From Mycolicibacter icosiumassiliensis (GTDB lineage Bacteria > Actinomycetota > Actinomycetes > Mycobacteriales > Mycobacteriaceae), in assembly GCF_900078685.2 (NCBI RefSeq), contig NZ_LT546170.1, positions 665,663 to 729,662 of the forward strand: a DNA stretch of 64,000 bases, given 5' to 3'. Position numbers and translations under genes: made by a program. The notes beneath the pieces were generated by a model, which worked only from the letters and a program-made list of their open reading frames with translations, did not search any database and was not told where the DNA came from. Shown here one piece after another: positions 41,957 through 49,795 of the stretch. The first letter of the stretch is position 1; every line of letters begins with the position of its first letter.

Positions 41957-44947
41957 CTAGCCTGCCGGGACGGGCGGAGGTGCCGTCGGGAACTGGGGCG
42001 TCGGCGCAACGACCAGCGCCGTTGGCGCGGCAGTGACGCTGCCTTCAGGTGCGGTGTTCATCGTGCGGGCAGCGTCAGGATCGGCCGGGGACGGCGTCTT
42101 AGCCGCGAGTGGGGCCGGCCGCCGGTGCACGTTGATCGGCCACCAGAACCACCGGCCCAGCAGCGCCGCGATCGACGGGGTGATCAGGCTGCGGACGATG
42201 AACGTGTCGAACAGCAGGCCCAGGCCGATGGTGGTGCCGATCTGACCGACGGACCGCAGGTCGCTGGCGATCATGGCGATCATGGTGAACGCGAACACCA
42301 TGCCGGCCGCGGTCACCACCTTGCCGGTGGCGCCCATCGCCCGGATCAGGCCGGTGCGCAAACCCGTCGCAGTCGCGCTGTTGATCTCCTCCTTCATCCG
42401 CGAGACCACCAGCAGGTTGTAGTCCGACCCCACCGCCAGCAGCACGATGACCGACATCGCGATCACCAGCCACTGCAACTCGATACCGAACACGTACTGC
42501 CACAACAGCACCGACAGCCCGAACGAGGAGGCCAGCGACAGCACCACGGTGCCCACGATCACGATCGAGGCCACCAGCGCCCGGGTGATCAGCAGCATCA
42601 CCACAAAGATCAACACGATGGCCGCGATCGCCGCGATCAGCAGGTCGTAGTGCGCACCGGTCGCGATGTCGGCGTAGGTGGCGGCGGTGCCGCCCAGATA
42701 GAACTTCGCCTTAGCCAGCGGGGTGCCCTTGACGGCTTCCTTGGCGGCCTGCAGTTCGGCGCTGACGTGCGAGATGCCCTCGACGGTCGCCGGGTCGGTG
42801 TCATGGGTGATCAGGATGCGGGCGGCCTGACCATCCGGCGACATCATCAACTCCATCCCGCGCTGAAAGTCGGGACTGTCGAACGCCTCCGGCGGAAGGT
42901 AGAACATGTCGTCGTTCTTGGCGTCGTCGAAGACCTGGCCCATCACCGCAGCGGTGTCGGTCATCTGTTCCAGCTGCGTCACCACCTGGCTGAAGCTGCT
43001 GTGCATGGTCAGCATCAGGTCTCGCATGGTGGTGGTGATGGCGATCATCGGCGGGATCTGATCGGCGATCGCCGGCGTGATCTGGTCGACCCGGTCCATC
43101 TGCTGGGCCAGGGCCGTGGTGTTCTCCGCCAGTTTGTCGAATCCGTCGGTGGCGTCGAACATCGACCGGAACGCGTTGCAGACGCCGATATTGAAACAGT
43201 GCGGCTCCCAATAGAAATAGTTGCGCAGCGGGCGGACTTCGTCGTCGAAGTCGGCGATCCGGTCCCGGACCTCGGCCAGGGTGCCTTCCATGTCGTGGGT
43301 GGCCTCGTCGGTGCCGTGGGTGGCATCGGAGAGCTGCACGGTCAGGCCGTGCAACCGGTCCATCACCGTGATCATCGACGAGAGTTGATCGGCCATGGTC
43401 TGGGTGTCGTCGAGGCGGGCGTGCAAGAACTGCAGGTTTTCTCGCATCGTGACGCCCTGGGCGCTGATCTGAAACGGCACCGATCCGTGTTCCATGGGCG
43501 GCCCCAGCGGCCGAGTGATGCTCTGCACCCGTTCGATACCGGGGACCCGGAAGATGTTGCGCGCGATGCGGTCCAGCACCAGCATGTCGCGGGGATTGCG
43601 CATATCGTGATCGGACTCGACCATCAGCATGTCGGGGTTCATCCGCGCGGAGCTGAAGTGCTTCTCGGCCGCGGCATAGCCGATGTTGGACGGGACGTCG
43701 GCCGGGATGTAGTGCCGGTTGTCGTAGCTGGTCTTATAGCCGGGCAGCACCAGGACGCCCACGGCTGCAACGGCGCTGGCGGCGGCCAGAATCGGTAGCG
43801 GCCAGCGCACCACGGCGGTGCCCACTTTGCGCCAGCCGCCGGTCTTGGTGACCTGCTTGGGGTCCAACAGCCCGAATCGGCTGCTGACCGCAAGTACCGC
43901 CGGAGCGAAGGTCAATCCCATCGCCAAGATGGTGAACATGCCCAGCGCGCACGGCACCGCCAAGGTGTTGAAGTAGTTCAGCCGGGTGAAGTGCAGGCAC
44001 AGCATCGCCCCGGCGATGGTCAGGCCGGAGCCCAGGATGACGTGGCTGACGCTGGACAGCGTTGTGTTCTGGGCGGTTTCGCGCTCCTCACCGGCATTGC
44101 GCGCCTCGTGGTAACGCCCGATCAGGAAGATCCAATAATCGGTTCCGGCCGCGATGGCCAGCGCAGTGAGGATGCTGACCACGAATGTCGAGATGGCGAA
44201 GACGTGCGAGTTGCTCAGCACCGCGATCAGCCCGCGGGCCACGCTCATCTCGGTGACGACCACCACCAGTCCGATCAGGGTGGTCACGATCGAGCGGTAG
44301 ACCACCAGCAGCATCACCGTGATGACCGCCATGGTGATACCGGTCATCTTGACCATCGAGGCGTCGCCGGCTTCGTTGGTGTCGGCGACCAGGGCCGCCT
44401 GGCCGGTCACGTAGGAGCGCAGTCCGGCCGGCGGGTCGGAGTGCTCGACGATCTGGCGCACCGCGTCCACCGACTCCACGCCCTGCGCCGAGCCCTGGTT
44501 GCCTGCCAGATGCACCTGCACGTAGGCGGCCCGACCGTCCTCGCTCTGCGAGCCCGCCGAGGTGACCCGGTCACCCCAGAAGTCCTGCACGTGTTCGACG
44601 TGGGCGGTGTCGGCTCGCAGGGTTGCCACCAGCTGTTCGTAGTAGCGGTGAGCGGCGCTGTTCTGGTCACCGAGCGGCTCGTCGCCCTCCAGCACGATCA
44701 TCAGCACGCTGTCGCTGGTGAACTCGCCGAACTTCTCGCCGATGTGCTTCATCGCGATCACCGACGGCGCGTCCTGGGGGGAGAGTGAGACGGCGTTGCG
44801 GGCGCCGACGACCTCCAGTTGCGGCACCAGCAGGTTGGTCGCGGCGGCCGCGGCCAGCCAGAACAGGATGATCGGGATGGACAGGGCGCGGATCAGCCGC
44901 GGGAACCACGGCGCTTTGCCGCCGGCCGGGCTGTGGTGGCCGCTCAC
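41957..44947 (-). CDS. MmpL family RND transporter
   Basis: The GTG at 44947 overlaps the mmpS stop (GTGA). The 996-residue product has two RND halves with relay pairs GTDYWIFLIGRYHEA and VGSDYNLLVVSRMKEE. Loop 2 is long with helical stretches (about 470-720) and two Cys (PHCFNIGVCNAF). The C-terminus is extended and Ala/Pro/Thr-rich. It belongs to the MmpL4/5 type that exports siderophores or glycolipids. It is followed at 85 bp by the FAD oxidoreductase operon. Confidence 0.94.
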   Translation of the reverse strand: MSGHHSPAGGKAPWFPRLIRALSIPIILFWLAAAAATNLLVPQLEVVGARNAVSLSPQDAPSVIAMKHIGEKFGEFTSDSVLMIVLEGDEPLGDQNSAAHRYYEQLVATLRADTAHVEHVQDFWGDRVTSAGSQSEDGRAAYVQVHLAGNQGSAQGVESVDAVRQIVEHSDPPAGLRSYVTGQAALVADTNEAGDASMVKMTGITMAVITVMLLVVYRSIVTTLIGLVVVVTEMSVARGLIAVLSNSHVFAISTFVVSILTALAIAAGTDYWIFLIGRYHEARNAGEERETAQNTTLSSVSHVILGSGLTIAGAMLCLHFTRLNYFNTLAVPCALGMFTILAMGLTFAPAVLAVSSRFGLLDPKQVTKTGGWRKVGTAVVRWPLPILAAASAVAAVGVLVLPGYKTSYDNRHYIPADVPSNIGYAAAEKHFSSARMNPDMLMVESDHDMRNPRDMLVLDRIARNIFRVPGIERVQSITRPLGPPMEHGSVPFQISAQGVTMRENLQFLHARLDDTQTMADQLSSMITVMDRLHGLTVQLSDATHGTDEATHDMEGTLAEVRDRIADFDDEVRPLRNYFYWEPHCFNIGVCNAFRSMFDATDGFDKLAENTTALAQQMDRVDQITPAIADQIPPMIAITTTMRDLMLTMHSSFSQVVTQLEQMTDTAAVMGQVFDDAKNDDMFYLPPEAFDSPDFQRGMELMMSPDGQAARILITHDTDPATVEGISHVSAELQAAKEAVKGTPLAKAKFYLGGTAATYADIATGAHYDLLIAAIAAIVLIFVVMLLITRALVASIVIVGTVVLSLASSFGLSVLLWQYVFGIELQWLVIAMSVIVLLAVGSDYNLLVVSRMKEEINSATATGLRTGLIRAMGATGKVVTAAGMVFAFTMIAMIASDLRSVGQIGTTIGLGLLFDTFIVRSLITPSIAALLGRWFWWPINVHRRPAPLAAKTPSPADPDAARTMNTAPEGSVTAAPTALVVAPTPQFPTAPPPVPAG

Positions 44948-45390
44948 GCCGCTTTCACCACGCAGAATGTCGCGGCACTGTGGCCGTCGGCCTGATGCTC
45001 GTCGCGCAGTTCGCCGTTGACGGTGATCCGGCAGCCCAGTTCGTGGCCGTCGCCCTGGGCCATGACGTTGGCGAACACGCTTGGCTGCGTGGTGGTCAGC
45101 GTCAGCGACCAAGGCAGCGAGTGGAACTGGGCCTCCTGGGACTGAGCGCGCTCGTCGACGTAGCTGACCATGCCCGACGTCGACTCGGGGCCGTAGAGCT
45201 CGTAGGTCACGTACTTGGGCACGGTGGAGACGATTTCGCCACTGGTGGTGCCGGCGACCGCCGCCCCGCCCGCCCCGAATACGCCGTGGAACCGGTAGAT
45301 GACCAGTCCGCCGATCGCGACGACCGGGACGATCACCAGCACGATCCACAGTCGCTCAAGCGGCCCCCGGAGCTTCTTTATTGCGCTCAT
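44944..45390 (-). CDS. MmpS family accessory protein
   Basis: The 148-residue protein has a membrane helix (LWIVLVIVPVVAIGGLVIYR), then YVTYELYGPESTSGMVSYVD, LPWSLTLTTTQPSVFANV and Cys in GCRITVNG and FCVVKAA. It is of the MmpS4/5 type. It is the first gene of the mmpS/mmpL unit and divergent from a TetR gene (45514) with a long inverted repeat between them. Confidence 0.92.
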   Translation of the reverse strand: MSAIKKLRGPLERLWIVLVIVPVVAIGGLVIYRFHGVFGAGGAAVAGTTSGEIVSTVPKYVTYELYGPESTSGMVSYVDERAQSQEAQFHSLPWSLTLTTTQPSVFANVMAQGDGHELGCRITVNGELRDEHQADGHSAATFCVVKAA

Positions 45391-45394
45391 GGAC

Positions 45395-45435
45395 GTTAAC
45401 CTTACGACTGTAAAGAAACAAGTGTAAAGTTAAAC
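45395..45435. promoter_or_regulatory. Imperfect inverted repeat between mmpS and tetR
   Basis: The left arm GTTAACCTTACGACTG (45395-45410) is nearly the reverse complement of CAAGTGTAAAGTTAAAC (45419-45435), with an 8-bp centre; each arm needs one-base gaps. TGTAAAG also occurs as a direct repeat (45409-45415 and 45423-45429). It lies 5 bases upstream of the mmpS ATG and 79 before the TetR start, as expected for a TetR operator. Confidence 0.5.
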
Positions 45436-45513
45436 GGTGACGGCTCACACTCGCGCGCAAGATGTTATGCAGAACGCAAGTGAGGACAGCTAACAAACCG
45501 TTAGGATCAGCGC

Positions 45514-46131
45514 GTGCCCACTCCCCCTCGTCGGCGCAATTTGCGAGGCCACGGCGCGCTGCTGCGCGACGAGATTCTGGCTGCCGCTGTCCGCCTCATC
45601 GACGGCGCGGACAGCGAGGCGGAGGTTTCGCTGCGCGGCATCGCCCGGGAGGCCGGGATCGCCGCGCCGTCGGTCTATGCACACTTCGACGACTTGGAGC
45701 GGGTTCTCGAGGCGGTCGCAGAGTCGAGTTGGGTTCAGGTCTCCGACGAGATCGCCGAGCAGGTCCAGCAGGCCACTGACCCGCGGGAACGCCTGCTCAT
45801 CGGGTGCCGGGTGTACGTATCGTTCGCGCAGCGCCATCCGCTGCGTTACGCCTTGATGACCCAGGACGGTCACGCCCCGCCGGCGGCTCGCCGGGCACTG
45901 GCCGTGGTGACCAGGGGGTTGCTGGCCTGCCGGGGCGAGACGCCGGACTCGGCGTCGGATTCCGATTCGGATCGGATCGCCGCGGCGTTGTCGGTGGCGC
46001 TGCACGGCGTCGCGATGCTGCATCGCACCGACGCTCCGAATCTGTGGCTAAGTGATTTCAGCACCGACGAGGTAATCAGAACGCTGGTCGACGGCGCGAC
46101 GCTACTGCTCGGTGAGGCGGAACGAGTCTGA
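45514..46131 (+). CDS. TetR family transcriptional regulator (WHG type)
   Basis: The 205-residue regulator has an HTH (RGIAREAGIAAPSVYAHFDD at about 41-60) and a C-terminal domain of the WHG type (LIGCRVYVSFAQRHPLRYAL, AALSVALHGVAMLHR). A Ser/Asp run (SASDSDSD) lies near 148-155. It is divergent from mmpS/mmpL and is the likely regulator, as for the TetR-type repressors beside other MmpS/L systems. Confidence 0.9.
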   Translation: MPTPPRRRNLRGHGALLRDEILAAAVRLIDGADSEAEVSLRGIAREAGIAAPSVYAHFDDLERVLEAVAESSWVQVSDEIAEQVQQATDPRERLLIGCRVYVSFAQRHPLRYALMTQDGHAPPAARRALAVVTRGLLACRGETPDSASDSDSDRIAAALSVALHGVAMLHRTDAPNLWLSDFSTDEVIRTLVDGATLLLGEAERV

Positions 46132-46266
46132 GCTGACGGCCGTGGTGGCCTGTCCGTGGCTACAGTGAGATCCGCGCGATTTACAGGAAATTTTCATTGA
46201 ATGCTCAGCTCAAGCGGTCATAGGCTTTTGCTGTCGAGTTCGTCTGTCGCGTCCCGAGGACATGTC

Positions 46267-47727
46267 ATGAGTACAGCGCTTCGTCCCTACGCCACCACCG
46301 GTGTCACCCTGATCTGTGCCGGACTGCTCGCCGCCACGCCGGTGTCGGCGGCTCGGCCTGAGCTGGTGTTACGCGCCGTGCAGCTAACCGCCGGCCAAGA
46401 TGTGGGCCTGGTCGTCGGCGGCACCGGCACCCCCATTCCGAGCCCCGAGTACATCGCCGGCGGCGACGCCTACATCCAACGGATCCTGCCGGGCGCCGTT
46501 TCTCAGGGTGTGTTCACGCCCGAAGGCGGATCGCCGATCTATACCGGGGTCAAGAGCCTGCCGTTCGATACCTCCTTCGCCCAGGGCACCACAATCCTGA
46601 CTGCCGATATCGAACAGCAGGTCGCGGCCGGCAACACCGTCGCTGTCTTCGGCGAATCCCAGAGCTCCACCATCTCCGGGATGGTGATGCCCAACCTCGA
46701 AGCTGACGGAGTCTCGGCCGATGCCGTCAAGTTCGTGCTGGTGGGTGACCCGAGCAACCCCGACGGCGGGCTGCTGGAGCGCTTCGCCGGACTCAGCCTG
46801 CCAGCGCTGGGCATCACCTTCAGTGGCGCGACGCCGCCGGACACCATCTACGACACCAGCATCTACACCCAGGAGTACGACGGCTTCGCCGACTTCCCGA
46901 AGTACACGCTGAACTTCCTGTCCGACCTCAATGCGTTCCTGGGCATCGAGTTCGTCCACCCCACCTACCGGGATCTCACCCCCGACCAAATCAACAACGC
47001 GATCACGCTGCCGACCACCTCGGACTATGACGGCAACACCACCTACTACATGATCCCGATGGCCGACGATCAGGTGCTGCCGCTGCTGCGCCTGTTCATC
47101 CCGATGGCCGACGATCAGGTGCTGCCGCTGCTGCGCCTGTTCGAAGGCATCCCCCTGATCGGTAAGCCGCTGGTCGACCTGCTCAACCCGGCCCTGACGC
47201 AGATCGTCAACCTGGGCTACGACAACCCCGACAATCAGGGTTGGGATGTCGGCCAGGCCAATGTGCCCACCACCTTTGGGCTGTTCCCGTCGACGGCGCA
47301 GTTGATGACGGCGATGGACAATATGGGCCCGGCCCTGCAACAGGGCTTCCAGGCGTTCCTCAACGATCTGACGCATCCGGCGCCGACGGCCGACTCGTCG
47401 GGAGCGTTGTCCGATCTGTTCGCCGGAAGTGGCGCCGGCGGCTCCTTGCCGAGCTTCAGCGACATCGTCAACGGGTTGACGTCGGCATTCTCGCAGGGCT
47501 ACGCGACGCTGTTGCCGCAAGCCGACATCCTGACCTCGTTGCTGGTCAACATGCCCGCCTACGACATCAGCCTGTTCACCCAGAACCTGTTCAGCAACCC
47601 GATCGACGCCATCGGACTGCCGCTGGCCGCCGACACCGGGCTGCTCACCCTGGCCGCCGGCATCGACCTCATGGTGCTGCAAGAGACCGCGTCGTCCATA
47701 GCCAGTACCCTGCAGGGCCTGTTCTGA
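46267..47727 (+). CDS. Secreted PE-PPE-domain serine hydrolase
   Basis: From the ATG at 46267 (GAGGA upstream) the 486-residue protein has a Sec-type signal (TGVTLICAGLLAATPVSA) and a PE-PPE domain (PF08237), an alpha/beta hydrolase found in mycobacterial esterases, with the nucleophile region VAVFGESQSSTI and YKFDYDG-like NFPKY blocks. It lacks a PE or PPE domain. A 15-residue block is repeated exactly in tandem (47053-47142). An alternative start at 46201 lacks a good ribosome binding site. The likely role is lipid ester hydrolysis outside the cell; the substrate is not known. Confidence 0.85.
   Translation: MSTALRPYATTGVTLICAGLLAATPVSAARPELVLRAVQLTAGQDVGLVVGGTGTPIPSPEYIAGGDAYIQRILPGAVSQGVFTPEGGSPIYTGVKSLPFDTSFAQGTTILTADIEQQVAAGNTVAVFGESQSSTISGMVMPNLEADGVSADAVKFVLVGDPSNPDGGLLERFAGLSLPALGITFSGATPPDTIYDTSIYTQEYDGFADFPKYTLNFLSDLNAFLGIEFVHPTYRDLTPDQINNAITLPTTSDYDGNTTYYMIPMADDQVLPLLRLFIPMADDQVLPLLRLFEGIPLIGKPLVDLLNPALTQIVNLGYDNPDNQGWDVGQANVPTTFGLFPSTAQLMTAMDNMGPALQQGFQAFLNDLTHPAPTADSSGALSDLFAGSGAGGSLPSFSDIVNGLTSAFSQGYATLLPQADILTSLLVNMPAYDISLFTQNLFSNPIDAIGLPLAADTGLLTLAAGIDLMVLQETASSIASTLQGLF
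47053..47142 (+). repeat. Exact 45-bp tandem duplication
   Basis: Two identical 45-base units (47053-47097 and 47098-47142) encode IPMADDQVLPLLRLF twice, in frame, inside the PE-PPE hydrolase gene. All 45 bases match. This could be a genuine recent duplication (VNTR-like) or an assembly error; the window also contains an adapter chimera. Confidence 0.95.
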
Positions 47728-47734
47728 TCGTGGT

Positions 47735-48178
47735 CTAGCCGCCGCTGGGAGCGGGGGCCGGCGGACGAGCCTGCGGCACGAAGCCCTTCAACACATCGGG
47801 CAGGCCCACCGACTGCTGCGGCACCGGTGCGCAGGTGGGCGGGCATTCGGTCAGCTGCCAGGTCTGGCAGCGGTCGGTCCGGAACGCGGTGTCGCTCGGC
47901 TCGATCAGCACGACCTGTGCCTTCTTGGTCATCGCGCTGTCGAGGGTCTTGTCCCCGCCGATGCGGCGCCAGTAGCAGGCCGCGCCGTCACGCGGCCCGT
48001 CGGAGCGGTAGGTACCCGGCACGATGTCCTTGCCGACCGCGAAGGTGCCATCGCCGTCGATCACCTGCTTAGGCGCGGGCGGGGGAGCAGGAGCCGGATC
48101 AGCCCCGGCGATCCCGCCGGCAGTGAACCAGGTCGCCAGCGCGATCGCCGCCGCCCCGGCCAGCTTCATCGATCTCAT
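47735..48178 (-). CDS. Secreted protein, Ala/Pro-rich
   Basis: The 147-residue protein has a Sec signal (LAGAAAIALATWFTAGGIAGA), a Pro-rich segment (PAPAPPPAPKQ), then a compact domain with VGKDIVPGTYRSDG, ACYWRRIGG and a Cys-rich stretch (CQTWQLTECPPTCAP), which should form disulphides. It ends Pro/Gly-rich. It is similar in plan to uncharacterised mycobacterial secreted proteins. It converges on the PE-PPE hydrolase gene. Confidence 0.8.
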   Translation of the reverse strand: MRSMKLAGAAAIALATWFTAGGIAGADPAPAPPPAPKQVIDGDGTFAVGKDIVPGTYRSDGPRDGAACYWRRIGGDKTLDSAMTKKAQVVLIEPSDTAFRTDRCQTWQLTECPPTCAPVPQQSVGLPDVLKGFVPQARPPAPAPSGG

Positions 48179-48208
48179 ACCTAACGAAGGTACCGCGAAG
48201 GAGTCGCG

Positions 48209-48850
48209 CTACGGCTTGACGCCGACCGTGATCAGATCCGACACGACCAGCGTCCAGGCCGGACGCGCCACCCGATGCTGGTCGGGAACGGTGAAACCGG
48301 CGTCGGTGAACAGCGTGCGCATCTCACCGGGCGCCGGCTGACGCGTCGGATTCCACCGGATGCCGGTGAGCGCCTTGAGCGGGTCGGACAGCCGAGGACT
48401 CATCGCCGTGACCGCCGCCATCCCGCCCGGCGCCAGCACCCGGTAGAACTCCCGCACCGCGGCCGGCTGGTTGAAGAAGTGAAACGCCGAGCTGGTGACC
48501 ACCGCGTCAAGCGCGCCGTCGTCAAACGGCAGCTGCTCGGCCGGCCCGGTCAGCCACTGCACGCGCGACGAGCGCGCCCGTGCCTCGTTGAGCATGCCGT
48601 CGGACATGTCCACCCCATAGACCGCCGCCGGGGACAGCTCACGTTCGATGCGGTCCGCCAGGATGCCGGTGCCGCAGGCGATGTCGGCCACCCGCGCCGG
48701 CTTGTGCGACCGCAGCGCGGCAATGAGCTCGTCCTGGGCCGGGCGATAGACCCAGCGCTGCAGAAATTGGGCGTCATAGGCTGGAGCGGCAAAGCTCCAG
48801 AACCGGGTGACGACGTCATTGAATGCCTGGCGCGGGGCGGGAGACGACAT
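48209..48850 (-). CDS. Class I SAM-dependent methyltransferase
   Basis: The 213-residue protein, starting at the ATG at 48850, has the SAM-binding motif VADIACGTGILADRI (about 55-69), VYGVDMSDGML, and DAVVTSSAFHFFNQ. It is a Methyltransf_11 type enzyme of unknown substrate. It is divergent from the rhomboid gene by about 40 bp, so the two share a promoter region. Confidence 0.88.
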   Translation of the reverse strand: MSSPAPRQAFNDVVTRFWSFAAPAYDAQFLQRWVYRPAQDELIAALRSHKPARVADIACGTGILADRIERELSPAAVYGVDMSDGMLNEARARSSRVQWLTGPAEQLPFDDGALDAVVTSSAFHFFNQPAAVREFYRVLAPGGMAAVTAMSPRLSDPLKALTGIRWNPTRQPAPGEMRTLFTDAGFTVPDQHRVARPAWTLVVSDLITVGVKP

Positions 48851-48890
48851 AGCGTGAAATGTACCGGCAGCGCTCTGACAAGGTGTAACC

Positions 48891-49691
48891 ATGACTGTCT
48901 GCTACCGGCACCCCGACCGGGCCACCGCACTGCGCTGCACCCGGTGTGACCGCTACATCTGCGGCGACTGCATGCGTGGCGCCGCCGTCGGCCAGCACTG
49001 CGTGGACTGTGCGCAGGCGGGCGGAACGCCGGTGCACCGGGCCGCGCGACCGCTGGTCCGGGCCGCCTCGGGAACACCGGTGGTCACCTACGGGCTGATC
49101 GCGCTGAGCGTGCTGGCCTTCCTGGCGCAGCTGTCGTCGCATGAGTTGGAGTCCGAGTTGGTGCTCTGGACACCGGCGGTGGCCGATGGGCAGATCTACC
49201 GCCTGCTGACGTCGGCGTTCCTGCACTACGGGCCGATGCACCTGCTGCTCAACATGTGGGCGCTGTACGTGGTGGGCCCGCAACTCGAGGGCCTGCTGGG
49301 TCGGGTGCGGTACAGCGCGCTGTACCTGCTCAGCGCACTGGGCGGCTCGGTTGCCGTCTACCTGTTGGCGCCGATCACCACCGCGACCGCCGGCGCTTCG
49401 GGCGCCATCTTCGGCTTGTTCGGCGCCACGCTGGTCATCGGGCGCCGGCTGCGGATGGACGTCCGGGCGGTGGGCGCGGTGATTGTGGTCAACCTGATCT
49501 TCACCTTCACCATTCCGCACATCAGCTGGCAGGGCCACGTCGGTGGTCTGATCACCGGGGTGCTGGTCGCGTTCGCCTACGTCTATCCACCGCAGGCGAA
49601 TCGGACCCGGATTCAGGCGGTGACCAGCCTTGCGCTGTTGGCACTGTTCATCGCGCTGATCTGGTGGCGCACTGCCGAATTGGTCTACTGA
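48891..49691 (+). CDS. Rhomboid intramembrane serine protease with N-terminal zinc finger (Rv0110 type)
   Basis: The 266-residue protein begins with a B-box-like zinc region (CYRHPDR, RCTRCDRYICGDCMRG, HCVDC), then six or seven membrane helices. The catalytic Ser is in TAGASGAIFGL and the catalytic His in WQGHVGGLITG. It cleaves membrane proteins within the bilayer. In M. tuberculosis Rv0110 is followed by Rv0111, an acyltransferase, as here. The substrate is not known. Confidence 0.92.
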   Translation: MTVCYRHPDRATALRCTRCDRYICGDCMRGAAVGQHCVDCAQAGGTPVHRAARPLVRAASGTPVVTYGLIALSVLAFLAQLSSHELESELVLWTPAVADGQIYRLLTSAFLHYGPMHLLLNMWALYVVGPQLEGLLGRVRYSALYLLSALGGSVAVYLLAPITTATAGASGAIFGLFGATLVIGRRLRMDVRAVGAVIVVNLIFTFTIPHISWQGHVGGLITGVLVAFAYVYPPQANRTRIQAVTSLALLALFIALIWWRTAELVY

Positions 49692-49795
49692 TCGCGAGCG
49701 TGTCATCCGGCTGAGACGCCTGCTCGCCCCCTAAGCTTTCGGTGGTCCACCAGCGAGAGGATCGACCAATCGGCGCCAACGGCGACCAAGATGAC

